Below, piece after piece: positions 55,561 to 64,000 of a stretch of DNA of 64,000 nucleotides. The first letter of the stretch is position 1, and every line of letters begins with the position of its first letter. The notes beneath the pieces are model-generated. The model searched no databases. It saw only the letters and a list, made by a program, of their open reading frames with translations, and had not been told where the DNA came from. This stretch comes from JANMZO01 sp031383405 (GTDB lineage Bacteria > Actinomycetota > Acidimicrobiia > Acidimicrobiales > JANYDT01): assembly GCA_031383405.1 (NCBI GenBank), contig JANMZO010000022.1:13451-77450 (forward strand), given 5' to 3'. Position numbers and translations under genes: made by a program.

Positions 55561-57735
55561 ATGAACCAACCTGGCGCTGAAGAAACTGTGCGACGGGAAG
55601 GTCTCACGTTCGCAGCGGTGCTGGCTGAGTTCATCGAGACCGAAGCCCTGCCCGGCACCGGAGTCGAACCGGGCCGGTTCTGGGCCGGGTTCGCCGAACT
55701 GGTCGAAACGATGGGGCCACGTAACCGGGCCCTTCTGGAACGTCGGGAGGTTCTGCAGGGTTTGATCGATGAGTGGCATGTTGCCCGGGCCGACCAGCCG
55801 ATCGACCCTACCGCCTACAGCGCGTTCCTTGTCGAGATTGGCTACCTGGTGCCGGAGGGTCCTCCGTTCTCGATCACCACGGCAAATGTCGACCCGGAGT
55901 TGTCGACGATCGCCGGACCGCAACTGGTCGTGCCCGTGATGAACGCCCGTTACGCGCTCAACGCCGCCAATGCCCGCTGGGGTTCGCTCTACGATGCGCT
56001 CTACGGCACCGATGCGCTCGGCGACCTTCCCCCCGCCGGTGGCTACAACGCCCACCGGGGGCAGCGGGTGATTGGATGGGCAAGGAAGTTCCTCGACGAC
56101 ACCTTCCCGCTGGCCGGTGGCTCGCACGTCGAGGTCGACCGCTACCGCGTGGCCGACGGTCGGCTTCACGCAGAGTTGAACGGTGCCTACCTTCAACTGC
56201 AGCAACCGGCATCGTTCATCGGACACCGCGGAACCGTCGACGCCCCTACCGGTTTGCTCCTACGCCATAACGGCCTTCATGCCGAGTTGGTGATCGACCG
56301 GTCGCACAACGTTGGCTCGACCGATCGGGCCGGAGTCTCCGATGTGCTGCTTGAATCAGCGGTTACGACCATCGCAGACTTTGAAGATTCGATCGCGGCC
56401 GTCGATGCCGAGGACAAGGTGCTGGCCTACCGCAACTGGCTCGGCCTTATGAACGGCATGCTCGAGGAAGTCGTCGACAAGGGAGGTTCCACCTTCACCC
56501 GTCGGCTCGCCCCGAACCGCGTTTACACGGCGACCGATGGTTCCGAGCGGGTGCTGCGGGGTCGCTCGGTTCTGCTCGCCCGCAACGTGGGCCACCTGAT
56601 GACCACTCCCGCGGTGCTCGACGCCGAGGGAAATGAGGTTCACGAGGGTCTCGTCGATGCGATCATAAGTGTGCTTATTGCCAAGCACGACCGGGGTCGC
56701 CGGGCGGGAGATCGAAACTCTGAGACAGGTTCGATCTACATCGTGAAGCCGAAGATGCACGGGCCCGACGAGGTGGCTTTCGCCGGCGACGTGTTCTCGC
56801 TCGTTGAAGATATCGTCGGCCTGCCGCATGACACGGTGAAGATCGGGATCATGGACGAGGAGCGCCGTACGACGGTCAACCTCCTGGAGTGTGTCCGCCA
56901 GGTGCAGACGAGGGTTGTCTTCATCAACACCGGTTTCCTCGATCGCACCGGCGATGAAATCCACACGTCGATGGAAGCCGGGCCGATGATCCCCAAGGCA
57001 CAGATGAAGGCCCAGCCGTGGATCAGGGCCTACGAGGATCGCAACGTCGATATCGGTCTCTCCTGTGGATTCCCCGGTCGGGCGCAGATCGGGAAGGGCA
57101 TGTGGGCCGCTCCGGATCTCATGGCCGACATGCTCGCCCAGAAGATCGGCCATCCGATGGCCGGGGCCACCTGCGCGTGGGTTCCGTCGCCCACTGCGGC
57201 CACGCTGCACGCCACGCACTACCACCGCATTAACGTGTTCGCCCGGCAGGAAGAACTGCGCTCCCGCTCGCAGGCATCGCTGGGCGACATTTTGACCATC
57301 CCGATCGGCAACGCCACCGACTGGAGTGAAGCGCAGCGGCAACGGGAAATCGAGAACAACGCCCAGAGCATCCTCGGCTACGTCGTGCGTTGGGTTGACC
57401 TGGGTGTGGGCTGCTCGAAAGTTCCCGATGTCGACGACGTTGCGTTGATGGAAGACCGCGCCACGTGCCGGATCTCCTCGCAGCACGTGGCGAACTGGTT
57501 GCGTCACGGTGTGGTTACCGAGGCGCAGGTTGACGCAGCACTCAAGAAAATGGCTTTGGTTGTCGACCGCCAAAACGCCGACGATCCGCTCTACCGTCCG
57601 ATGGCTCCCGCCTTTGACGGGCCGGCCTTCAGCGCCGCGCGCGAACTGATCATCCGCGGATGCTCCCAGCCATCGGGCTACACCGAGCCTATTCTTCACG
57701 CCCGCCGCGCTCAGCGGAAAGCCCTCGACGCCTGA
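55561..57735 (+). CDS. glcB: Malate synthase G
   Basis: Condenses glyoxylate with acetyl-CoA to malate. The 724-residue length equals E. coli GlcB. Key parts are EDSIAAVDAEDKVLAYRNWLGLM, GRSVLLARNVGHLMTTPA, YIVKPKMHGPDEVAF, MDEERRTTVNL and FINTGFLDRTGDEIHTSME. WIRAYEDRNVDIGLSCGFPG and WVPSPTAATLHATHYH follow. The acid residues for metal and catalysis lie in these blocks. ATG 55561 has AGAAGG upstream. Isocitrate lyase is not in the window. The next gene is a GlcG-like protein, a pairing known from glycolate loci. Confidence 0.96.
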   Translation: MNQPGAEETVRREGLTFAAVLAEFIETEALPGTGVEPGRFWAGFAELVETMGPRNRALLERREVLQGLIDEWHVARADQPIDPTAYSAFLVEIGYLVPEGPPFSITTANVDPELSTIAGPQLVVPVMNARYALNAANARWGSLYDALYGTDALGDLPPAGGYNAHRGQRVIGWARKFLDDTFPLAGGSHVEVDRYRVADGRLHAELNGAYLQLQQPASFIGHRGTVDAPTGLLLRHNGLHAELVIDRSHNVGSTDRAGVSDVLLESAVTTIADFEDSIAAVDAEDKVLAYRNWLGLMNGMLEEVVDKGGSTFTRRLAPNRVYTATDGSERVLRGRSVLLARNVGHLMTTPAVLDAEGNEVHEGLVDAIISVLIAKHDRGRRAGDRNSETGSIYIVKPKMHGPDEVAFAGDVFSLVEDIVGLPHDTVKIGIMDEERRTTVNLLECVRQVQTRVVFINTGFLDRTGDEIHTSMEAGPMIPKAQMKAQPWIRAYEDRNVDIGLSCGFPGRAQIGKGMWAAPDLMADMLAQKIGHPMAGATCAWVPSPTAATLHATHYHRINVFARQEELRSRSQASLGDILTIPIGNATDWSEAQRQREIENNAQSILGYVVRWVDLGVGCSKVPDVDDVALMEDRATCRISSQHVANWLRHGVVTEAQVDAALKKMALVVDRQNADDPLYRPMAPAFDGPAFSAARELIIRGCSQPSGYTEPILHARRAQRKALDA

Positions 57736-57783
57736 CCGACCCGGCCGCACCCGCGTAAACTCAACCGACCCACAAGGATCACC

Positions 57784-58212
57784 ATGGAACTCACTCTCGA
57801 CCTTGCCCGCACGATCATCGCCGCCGCACGAGCCGCCGGCCGCGAGAACGCAATGAAGCCGCTCTCGGTTGTCGTGCTCGACCGTGGCGCTCACGTCACC
57901 GCGTTCGAGCGTGAAGACGGTTCGTCGAACAAGCGCTTCGAAATCGCGTTCGGTAAGGCCAACGGCGCGCTCGCCCTGGGCATGGGGTCCCGGGCGATCA
58001 TGGCCCGCGCTGAAGCCCAGCCGTATTTCGTCGCTGCGGCGGCCTCTGCGATCGGCGGCTCGCTCATCCCGGTTCCCGGCGGTGTGCTGATCGTCGACGA
58101 GGCGGGGGCCACGATCGGCGCCGTCGGGATCAGCGGCGACTCGTCCGACAACGACGAGAAAGCCGCAATTGCCGGTATCCAGTCGGCTGGCCTGACCGCC
58201 AACGCCGGCTGA
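57784..58212 (+). CDS. GlcG/HbpS family heme-binding-like protein
   Basis: 142-residue protein of the GlcG/HbpS (DUF336) family. LDLARTIIAAARAAGRENAM opens the first helix, followed by KPLSVVVLDRGAHVTAFERED and then KANGALALGMGSRAIMARAE. The end IPVPGGVLIVDEAGATIGAVGISG is the family signature. It has an AAGGA ribosome-binding site and a possible -10 TAAACT at about 57757. In E. coli glcG lies beside malate synthase G in the glycolate operon, as here. Function is poorly defined; heme or small-molecule binding is known for some members. Confidence 0.88.
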   Translation: MELTLDLARTIIAAARAAGRENAMKPLSVVVLDRGAHVTAFEREDGSSNKRFEIAFGKANGALALGMGSRAIMARAEAQPYFVAAAASAIGGSLIPVPGGVLIVDEAGATIGAVGISGDSSDNDEKAAIAGIQSAGLTANAG

Positions 58213-58770
58213 GCTGAGACATTCCCTACGAGGAGTTCCTTGGCGATTACCTCAAACCGCGCTTCGGTACCTTCGCGACTGCGGCTCGGCCGCTTCCGAC
58301 CCAGGTGAGGGAGGAGTGAGGCTTCTCAGCCCGGGTGAAGGCGGCACGTGGCCGGCGCCGAAAACGGCCGACCCCCGGGTTCCGGCTCGTTTGTCGCCCA
58401 ACTAGAGGGGCTTCGTCCCCAACCAGGGGTGTTGGGTGTGTGCAGGTTCGGCGCAATCGGCTGGTTGGGTACTTCGGTCCGCCGGGTTGGGAATCGCGGC
58501 TCGTTGGGCGTCGGCGCGGACAACCGTCAGCCGAGCGCTCCGGGTCCGAGCCGCGACCATCGGTAGCGAGCCGGCGTTCCTTCGACAACCCGGCCATCGA
58601 TCAGAGGCTTCTGGGACCGGGCGGGGGCGGCTCGTGGTGGGTGCCAAAACGGAGCGGACGCATTGACAGCCCCAATCAGACAAAGTGTGGCGCGAGTCAC
58701 TATATTGAGCGCGGTACACGGAATCGCCACCGGGCGAGACCTTCCGCTTCCACCAATCGGAGTCGACCAC
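58213..58770. other. 558-base intergenic region before the ABC transporter genes
   Basis: No gene is supported here; overlapping open frames in several directions lack motifs. It contains a GGGG-CTTCGT-CCCC hairpin near 58408 and repeated GGTTGGG motifs at 58461-58492. A possible -10, TATATT, is at 58701-58706, about 65-80 nt before the substrate-binding protein start. Confidence 0.5.
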
Positions 58771-60369
58771 ATGGGGATTGAAAGCATGAACGAATCAAAG
58801 CCAGGCGGACTCACCCGCCGAGACCTTCTCAAGGGCGTCGGTGTCGTCACCGTTGCCAGCGGCATCCTCGGCGGCCTGCCGGTGACGTCACTTGCTGCGA
58901 CTGCGGGCAAACCTAAGAGGGGCGGAACTCTTCGCATCGGCGTGGTCGGCTCCACGAACGACATCCTCGACGGGCAGGCCATCGTGGCCAAGGCCGACCA
59001 GGCCCGGCTCATGGCCGGCTTCGAGACGCTGCTGACCTTCGACAGCGACTTTGCGCCGCAGACCAAGTACGGGCTTGCGTCCGCCGTCGACGTGAAGAGT
59101 CTCACCGAAGCCACGGTGACGTTGAAGAAGGGTCTCACGTTCCACAACGGCAAGCCAGTCACCGCCGACGACGTCGTGTACTCGTGGCAGCGACTCCTCG
59201 ATCCCAAGGTGGGCCTGCCCTCCTTCAAGGCCCTCTCGGCGTTCTACGACCAGGGCTCGTTCACGAAGGTCGACAAGCTGACCGTGCGTTTCCAGTCGAA
59301 AGTTCCCAATGTCGGCTTCAAGGCCGGGCTGGCCAGCTACGTGGCGACAGTCGTCCCGACGGGTTACACCCGCGACGGCGAGCAGATCGGCACCGGCCCG
59401 TTCAAGGTCAAGAGCTTCACCCCCGGCCGTGAGAGCACGCACGTCCGCAACCCGAAGTATTGGGGCGTCGGAAAGCCCTACGTCAACTCGGTCGTCATCC
59501 AGGACTTCGCCGACAAGACGGCACTTGTCAATGCGCTGCTCTCAGGCCAGGTCGACGCGGCGGTCGACATTCCGCTGACCGCTATCGACCAGATCAAAGG
59601 TGCCAGTGGCTTCGCCGTCAACGAGGTGTCGGGTGGCGCATGGCTCTGCATCGTGATGCAGACCGAGCAGGCCCCGTTCAACGATCCCCGCGTCCGCCAG
59701 GCCATGCGACTCATCGTCAACCGCCCGGAAATCCTGGCCCGTGCCCTCGGCGGGCACGGCGAGATCGGCAACGACCTCTTCGGCCGTATCGACCAGACGT
59801 ACAACGCGAACAAGTATCCGCAGCGGGCACAAGACATCGCCAAGGCCGTGTCGCTGCTTTCGGCGGCCGGCTTCACAAAGGACAAGCCCCTCGTATTCGA
59901 CCTCCCGGCCCCAGACGACACCGGCGGTCTGATCCCGATGGTGCAGGCCTTCGCCGAGCAGGCCAAGTTGACGGATGGCGTGGTCAAGGTGACGCCAAAG
60001 GCCATGGACTCGACGTATTGGGATTCCACCTACGTCAAGGCCCCGATCTATACGTCGTACTGGTCGCCCCGCGCGTACCTTCCGCAGATCGCGGCAACGA
60101 CTGGTTACGGGGAAACGCAGTACGAGAAGACGAACAAGCAGTACCAGGCGCTGTACCTCCAGGCGGCCGGCGAAGCCGACGACGCAAAGCGTCTGCCGAT
60201 CATCAAGGAACTGCAAAGGCTCGACTACGAAGAAGGCGCCTACATCATCCCGGTGTTCAACGCCTTCGCCGACGGCTACAAGTCAAAGGTCAAGGGCATC
60301 GTGCAGCGGCCCAGTCAGTTGAACCTCGACTACTACGGTCGTGGTTTCCAGGATCTCTGGCTTGGCTGA
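58771..60369 (+). CDS. ABC transporter substrate-binding protein, family 5 (dipeptide/oligopeptide/opine type)
   Basis: Exported binding protein of about 532 residues. A twin-arginine signal lies at TRRDLLKGVGVVTVASGIL, so Tat export is likely. The mature domain begins KRGGTLRIGVVGSTND, and LKKGLTFHNGKPVTADDVVYSWQRLLDP is the family 5 hallmark (about residues 114-141). IGTGPFKVKSF and DPRVRQAMRLIVNRPEI follow the family. ATG 58771 or ATG 58786 may start it; the second has GGGGATTGAAAG nearby. It is followed by a terminator-like hairpin and then two permeases and an ATPase. The ligand (peptide, opine or other) is unknown. Confidence 0.93.
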   Translation: MGIESMNESKPGGLTRRDLLKGVGVVTVASGILGGLPVTSLAATAGKPKRGGTLRIGVVGSTNDILDGQAIVAKADQARLMAGFETLLTFDSDFAPQTKYGLASAVDVKSLTEATVTLKKGLTFHNGKPVTADDVVYSWQRLLDPKVGLPSFKALSAFYDQGSFTKVDKLTVRFQSKVPNVGFKAGLASYVATVVPTGYTRDGEQIGTGPFKVKSFTPGRESTHVRNPKYWGVGKPYVNSVVIQDFADKTALVNALLSGQVDAAVDIPLTAIDQIKGASGFAVNEVSGGAWLCIVMQTEQAPFNDPRVRQAMRLIVNRPEILARALGGHGEIGNDLFGRIDQTYNANKYPQRAQDIAKAVSLLSAAGFTKDKPLVFDLPAPDDTGGLIPMVQAFAEQAKLTDGVVKVTPKAMDSTYWDSTYVKAPIYTSYWSPRAYLPQIAATTGYGETQYEKTNKQYQALYLQAAGEADDAKRLPIIKELQRLDYEEGAYIIPVFNAFADGYKSKVKGIVQRPSQLNLDYYGRGFQDLWLG

Positions 60370-60395
60370 CCGATCCCGTCGATGTGACCATTGTT

Positions 60396-60434
60396 GGTCG
60401 GGTGTCCGTTACGGACGCCCGACCATCTTGTTTT
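60396..60434 (+). terminator. Intrinsic terminator between the binding protein and the permease genes
   Basis: GGTCGGG-t-GTCCG and CGGAC-g-CCCGACC pair around a TTA loop (60396-60424), followed by ATCTTGTTTT. It is a good Rho-independent terminator, 26 nt after the stop. It would lower permease expression relative to the binding protein. Confidence 0.75.
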
Positions 60435-60487
60435 GTGAGTTCTTGTTTTGTGAGTTCTTGACTTGTGAGTTCTTGTTTTGTGAGTCG
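60428..60487. repeat. 15-bp tandem repeat, four units, intergenic
   Basis: Unit TTGTTTTGTGAGTTC at 60428 and 60443 (identical), 60458 (two changes) and 60473 (two changes at its end). It starts in the T-tract of the terminator and lies before the first permease gene. Frame is irrelevant here because it is non-coding. Confidence 0.95.
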
Positions 60488-60524
60488 TTGATTCCGTATC
60501 CGGTTTGACCCCGAGGATTGCCCT

Positions 60525-61496
60525 GTGTCGCTTCGCCTTCCTATCGCCAAGTTCATCGCCCGGCGTCTGCTCTTCGGGGTACTTACCCTCTTTGTGGTAT
60601 CGGTTCTCGTCTTCGTCCTCACCCACGTGATGCGCGGCGACACGGCATCAATTGTTCTCGGACGCGAAGCGACACCCGAGTCGCTGAAGGCGCTCCGCAG
60701 GGAATTCGGGCTCGACCAGTCGCTCTTCGCCCAGTACCGTTCATGGATCGGTGGCGTGTTGAGCGGCGATCTTGGCAAGTCCTTCACCACCCGGCAGGCC
60801 ATTTGGAATGCGCTTTCCTCGCGGCTCGGCGCGTCCTTGTTTCTGCTGTTCTGCGCCGGTGTCATTTCCATCCCGCTGTCCATCGCATTGGGATCGTTTG
60901 CCGCTCTTCGCCGAGACCGCGGCTTCGACAGCGCGTCTTCGATCGTCATGCTGATCCTGGCCGCGATGCCCGAGTTCGTGGTCGGTGCGCTCCTCATCAT
61001 CGTATTCGCCACGAACCTCACGCACCTGCTTCCGGCCACGTTCTACATCTCGCCCGAGGATCCGCCGTGGTCGAACATGAAGGGCATCATCCTTCCGGTC
61101 ACGACGCTGGTCATCTCGGTTATCCCGTATGTCGCCCGCGTTACCCGGGCCGCCGTCGTTGAAGTGCTGGAGAGTGATTATGTCGAGATGGCCCGCCTCA
61201 AGGGAATGCCCGAGCGTACGGTGCTCTGGCGTCACGCGCTCCCCAATGCACTCGGCCCGGTGTTCCAGGTCATTGCGTTGAACCTGGCCTATCTGGCCGG
61301 CGGTGTGCTGGTCGTGGAGCTGCTTTTCAACTTTCCCGGGATCGGAACCGCGCTGAACGACGCCGTGCGCTCCCGAGACCTCCCGGTCGTGCAGTTCCTT
61401 GCGCTGGCCATCGCATCGGTCTACGTCGTCACAAACCTGATCGCCGACATCTGCACCGTTCTCGCCACGCCCCGTCTGCGCACGAGCTTGACATGA
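60525..61496 (+). CDS. ABC transporter permease, DppB/OppB type
   Basis: Inner-membrane permease of 323 residues with six predicted helices. The N-terminal FIARRLLFGVLTLFVVSVLVF is the first helix. LGREATPESLKALRREFGLDQSLFAQY is the conserved periplasmic segment. The EAA loop for ATPase contact reads DYVEMARLKGMPERTVLWRHALPNAL (about 217-242). LLFNFPGIGTALNDAVRSRD closes the family pattern. GTG 60525 has GAGG upstream. ATGA overlap with the next permease. Confidence 0.93.
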   Translation: MSLRLPIAKFIARRLLFGVLTLFVVSVLVFVLTHVMRGDTASIVLGREATPESLKALRREFGLDQSLFAQYRSWIGGVLSGDLGKSFTTRQAIWNALSSRLGASLFLLFCAGVISIPLSIALGSFAALRRDRGFDSASSIVMLILAAMPEFVVGALLIIVFATNLTHLLPATFYISPEDPPWSNMKGIILPVTTLVISVIPYVARVTRAAVVEVLESDYVEMARLKGMPERTVLWRHALPNALGPVFQVIALNLAYLAGGVLVVELLFNFPGIGTALNDAVRSRDLPVVQFLALAIASVYVVTNLIADICTVLATPRLRTSLT

Positions 61497-62422
61497 GCAG
61501 CGCTTCGACCAACGTTGCCACCAGCCCTGAACTTCCGCTCAACGCGGTCGACGCGGCTGAAGCGGCCGGCGCCCGCCCGGCGTCACTACTGCGCCAGGCC
61601 ATTCGGCTTCGCCGGAGCCAGATCGGGATGGCGATCATGACGGCGCTCATGTTGGTCGCCGTGTTCGGTCGCTATGTCGCTCCGTTCAACGAGACCGAAA
61701 TCGTGGGCGACGGGCTACCTAACGCCCGGCATGTGAAGGATGCGCTCTTCGGAAGCGACTACTTCGGGTCCGACGTGTGGAGCCGGTTCCTCTACGGCGG
61801 ACGCCCGATTCTGATCCAGGCCATTCTGGCTACTATCCTCGGTGTCGGACTCGGTGGCACCCTGGGCATGCTGGCCGCCTACATGCGGGGTACGTTCGAT
61901 GAAGCGCTGATGCGGTCGCTCGACGTTCTCCTGTCCTTTCCCCAGCTTTTGCTTTCGCTCGTCGTCATCGCGATTTTCAGCCCGAGTTCGCTCGTCGTCA
62001 TTCTCACGGTCGGCTTCACCACGGTTCCCCGTGTTGCCCGCGTCGTGCGCGGCGCAGCGCTCCAGGTCATCGAGCGCGACTTCATCGCTGCGGCGGATGC
62101 GCTCGGCGAGTCGAGAGCGCGGGTGCTGTTCTCCGAGATCCTGCCCAACGTCAGTGCCGCGTTGCTGGTCGAAGCGAACCTGCGGCTCACCTATTCGATT
62201 GGCCTGATCGCAGGGCTCGGCTTTCTCGGTTTTACGCCAAATCTCACCGCCGCCAACTGGGGTGTCATGATCCAACAAAACCGAAGCGCGCTTACTATCC
62301 AGCCTTGGGGCGTGATGCTACCCACGTTCGCGATTGCCCTGCTGACCGTCGGCACGGGATTGTTCGCTGATGGACTCGGTCGAACCGTCGCGGGTATTGA
62401 CCGCGGAAAGGCTGAAGTATGA
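61493..62422 (+). CDS. ABC transporter permease, DppC/OppC type
   Basis: Second permease of 309 residues. A soluble N-terminal 40 residues is followed by QIGMAIMTALMLVAVFGRYVAP, then HVKDALFGSDYFGSDVWSRFLYGGRPI, the DppC signature (about 73-99). The EAA loop is ERDFIAAADALGESRARVLFSEILPN. GFLGFTPNLTAANWGVMIQQNRSAL is conserved. ATG overlaps the previous and following genes by 4 bp, so subunits are co-translated. Confidence 0.93.
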   Translation: MSSASTNVATSPELPLNAVDAAEAAGARPASLLRQAIRLRRSQIGMAIMTALMLVAVFGRYVAPFNETEIVGDGLPNARHVKDALFGSDYFGSDVWSRFLYGGRPILIQAILATILGVGLGGTLGMLAAYMRGTFDEALMRSLDVLLSFPQLLLSLVVIAIFSPSSLVVILTVGFTTVPRVARVVRGAALQVIERDFIAAADALGESRARVLFSEILPNVSAALLVEANLRLTYSIGLIAGLGFLGFTPNLTAANWGVMIQQNRSALTIQPWGVMLPTFAIALLTVGTGLFADGLGRTVAGIDRGKAEV

Positions 62423-63813
62423 GCACCACCGCCACCTCCTCGGATGTCGCCGCGACGGGCTTGGCCGGTGGGCTTCGAATCAACGGACTCCGGCTTGAAG
62501 TCGCGTCCCTCGGCCACGACATCGTCGACGAAGTCGACCTGTTCGTGCGACCGGGCACGGTCATGGGTCTCGTCGGTGAATCCGGGTCGGGCAAGACCAC
62601 CGTTGGGCTCGCCGTGCTGGGCCACACGCGTCGTGGTGTGCGGATCGCGGCCGGTGAAATTCTTTGCGGCGACACCTCGATGCTGTCACTCGATCCCGAA
62701 GAGCTACGCGCCGTGCGTGGAGGTTCGGTCGCATATGTGCCGCAGGACCCCGCCTCGTCGCTCAACCCGGCGCTGCGGATCGGCACGCAGTTGATGGAAG
62801 TGCTTGAGGTGCACAACTTCGGTGGTTCCGCTGACGCTCGCAAGGCGCGAATTGCCGGGATGCTCGAGGAGGTTCTTCTTCCGACCGACGAACTCTTCCT
62901 CCAACGCTTTCCCCACCAACTGTCCGGTGGTCAGCAGCAACGCGTTGTGCTGGCGATGTCGTTCGCCTGTCGTCCCTCGGTGATCGTGCTTGACGAACCG
63001 ACCACGGGTCTCGACGTTTCGACTCAGGCCCACGTGTTGAAGACGGTTCGGTCGCTCGCCGCGCTGCACAACGTCGCTGCCCTGTACATCACCCACGACC
63101 TCGCCGTGGTGGCCGACCTGGCCGATGAAGTGGTCGTGATGTACGCGGGGCGGGTGGTTGAGCACGGTCCGACCCGGACGATCTTCGCCAATCCGGTTCA
63201 CCCCTATACGCGTCGCCTCGTGGCCGCGGCGCCCGACATCGCGGGCGCGAACGAAATTGAAGGTCTCAGTGGCCGGGCGCCCGCACCCGGCAAGCGCCCA
63301 CAGGGTTGCGCGTTTGCGCCGCGTTGCGAACTGGCTCTAGACGCGTGTCGCGTCGCCATGCCTGCCGTCACCGAAATCGTTCCCGGTCACCGGGTTCGCT
63401 GCGTGCGCGCCAACGAAGGAGTCGAGGGTCCAGGATCCCGACCGCGACAGCTGAGCGATCCGATTCGGAGCAGGACCGTGCTTTCGTTGCATGATGTCAA
63501 CGCGGGTTACCAGGGCAACGTGGTGGTGCACGACGTGACACTCGCGCTTCACCAGGGCGAGTGTCTCGCTCTTGTCGGTGAATCGGGTTCCGGTAAGACG
63601 ACGCTCTCGCGCTCGATCGGTGGTCTGCACCGGGAGTGGACGGGCGAGATGCGGCTTCACGACGATGTGCTCGCCCGCCATTCACGCCGCCGCACCGACA
63701 ATCAGCGTCTGAAGATGCAGTACATCTTCCAGAATCCGTATTCGTCGCTCAACCCGCGTCGCACCGTCGGCGAGTCGATCCTGCGTCCGTTGCTGATGAT
63801 GGATCGGCGGTAA
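62419..63813 (+). CDS. ABC transporter ATPase, fused two-domain type, truncated in the second domain
   Basis: Dpp/Opp-type ATPase designed as two fused nucleotide-binding domains. Domain 1 is complete: Walker A GESGSGKTTV, Q-loop VPQDPASSLNPA, signature LSGGQQQRV, Walker B VIVLDEPTTGLD and H-loop ITHDLAVVA. Its C-terminal oligopeptide-type Cys cluster follows (CAFAPRCELALDACRV). Domain 2 starts normally (VLSLHDVNAGYQG, GESGSGKTTLSRS, MQYIFQNPYSSLNPRRTVGESIL) but ends at 63813 just after RPLLMMDRR. It lacks its signature, Walker B and H-loop. The following bases encode the tail of an unrelated amidohydrolase, so the gene is cut by a deletion or assembly join near 63795-63803. Confidence 0.9.
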   Translation: MSTTATSSDVAATGLAGGLRINGLRLEVASLGHDIVDEVDLFVRPGTVMGLVGESGSGKTTVGLAVLGHTRRGVRIAAGEILCGDTSMLSLDPEELRAVRGGSVAYVPQDPASSLNPALRIGTQLMEVLEVHNFGGSADARKARIAGMLEEVLLPTDELFLQRFPHQLSGGQQQRVVLAMSFACRPSVIVLDEPTTGLDVSTQAHVLKTVRSLAALHNVAALYITHDLAVVADLADEVVVMYAGRVVEHGPTRTIFANPVHPYTRRLVAAAPDIAGANEIEGLSGRAPAPGKRPQGCAFAPRCELALDACRVAMPAVTEIVPGHRVRCVRANEGVEGPGSRPRQLSDPIRSRTVLSLHDVNAGYQGNVVVHDVTLALHQGECLALVGESGSGKTTLSRSIGGLHREWTGEMRLHDDVLARHSRRRTDNQRLKMQYIFQNPYSSLNPRRTVGESILRPLLMMDRR

Positions 63814-63973
63814 TGCCGCGCGCATCTATGGCTTCGATCTCGACGCATTGTCGGTCATTGCCCAACGCGTTGGCCCGCGTGTGAGCGACATCGACGTGCC
63901 ACTGCGTCCGGGCGATGTTCCTCTGATCGCCGAGAAGTGTCCCGCGCTCGTTGGCTTCGGCGCACGTGATTGA
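63803..63973 (+). pseudogene. C-terminal fragment of an amidohydrolase-family protein
   Basis: Open frame in a different phase from the ATPase. It reads IGGNAARIYGFDLDALSVIA and continues to a TGA at 63971-63973 (ending VGFGARD). The pattern GNAARIYGFDLDAL is typical of the C terminus of metal-dependent amidohydrolases (amidohydrolase 2 family), where it follows the last barrel helix. No start codon or upstream part exists; an in-frame stop lies at 63797. It is joined to the truncated ABC ATPase. Such amidohydrolases are often near transporters of this type, so the two may have been neighbours before the join. Confidence 0.6.
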
Positions 63974-64000
63974 ACGACAGCAAGGGAGAGTGAGCGACTG

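Noticed and set aside
58663..58706. TTGACA at 58663 paired with TATATT at 58701 as a full promoter
   Set aside because: The 32-nt spacing is far too long for a sigma-70-type promoter; only the TATATT box was kept as a weak possibility.
60428..60487. CRISPR-like array
   Set aside because: The units are directly adjacent with no unique spacers and no cas genes lie nearby.

Overview
The window is a high-GC actinobacterial chromosome segment, most likely from the class Acidimicrobiia (inferred, not proven). Evidence: the actinobacteria-specific integration host factor mihF, a PriA without helicase motifs, frequent GTG starts and 1-8 bp gene overlaps, TANNNT -10 boxes 6-7 nt before start codons (leaderless transcription), and the actinobacterial order alaS-ruvX-mltG-aroE-aroC-aroK-aroB-aroQ-pepQ-efp-nusB-pyr/car-mihF-gmk-rpoZ-coaBC-metK-priA. 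Two apparent breaks (a carB frameshift and a truncated ABC ATPase joined to an amidohydrolase tail) suggest draft or metagenome-derived sequence, although real mutations are possible.

Layout. 1-10.4 kb: alaS, then O-acetylhomoserine sulfhydrylase with a CoA-binding partner, ruvX, mltG, and shikimate genes aroE, aroC, aroK with a prepilin peptidase between aroE and aroC. 10.7-19.2 kb: a bacterial alpha-2-macroglobulin and its PBP1C partner, placed between aroK and aroB. 19.3-23.2 kb: aroB, aroQ, an M24 peptidase, efp, nusB. 23.2-25.7 kb: a reverse-strand catabolic trio (SDR, cyclase-family hydrolase, enoyl-CoA hydratase). 25.9-34.9 kb: the UMP operon pyrR-pyrB-pyrC-carA-carB-pyrD-pyrF, with a PyrR-type RNA loop and an intrinsic terminator at its 5' end. 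34.9-36.3 kb: a scar with two decayed gene remnants. 36.3-42.4 kb: mihF, gmk, rpoZ, coaBC, metK, priA. 42.5-50.8 kb: reverse-strand S41 protease, UvrD2-like helicase, hypothetical protein, alpha/beta hydrolase and DinG-like helicase. 51.0-54 kb: uppS, recO and a secreted Thr/Pro-linker protein. 54-58.2 kb: FAD oxidoreductase, malate synthase G and a GlcG/HbpS protein. 58.8-63.8 kb: a peptide/opine-type ABC transporter whose ATPase is broken at the end of the window.

Functionally the window covers chorismate synthesis (aroE, aroC, aroK, aroB, aroQ), nearly all of de novo UMP synthesis (pyrE and pyrK absent), methionine/SAM synthesis (metY, metK), CoA synthesis, cell-wall synthesis and defence (mltG, pbpC, alpha-2-macroglobulin, uppS) and DNA repair (ruvX, priA, UvrD-like, DinG-like, recO).

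The most interesting non-gene signals are: (1) a candidate PyrR-binding loop over the pyrR ribosome-binding site, followed by a textbook intrinsic terminator inside the first pyrR codons; (2) short tandem repeats with a 15-bp unit at five or more unrelated loci, coding and intergenic; (3) two families of roughly 47-50 bp intergenic palindromes; (4) a recurring leaderless promoter geometry. I saw no tRNA, rRNA, CRISPR array, insertion sequence or prophage.
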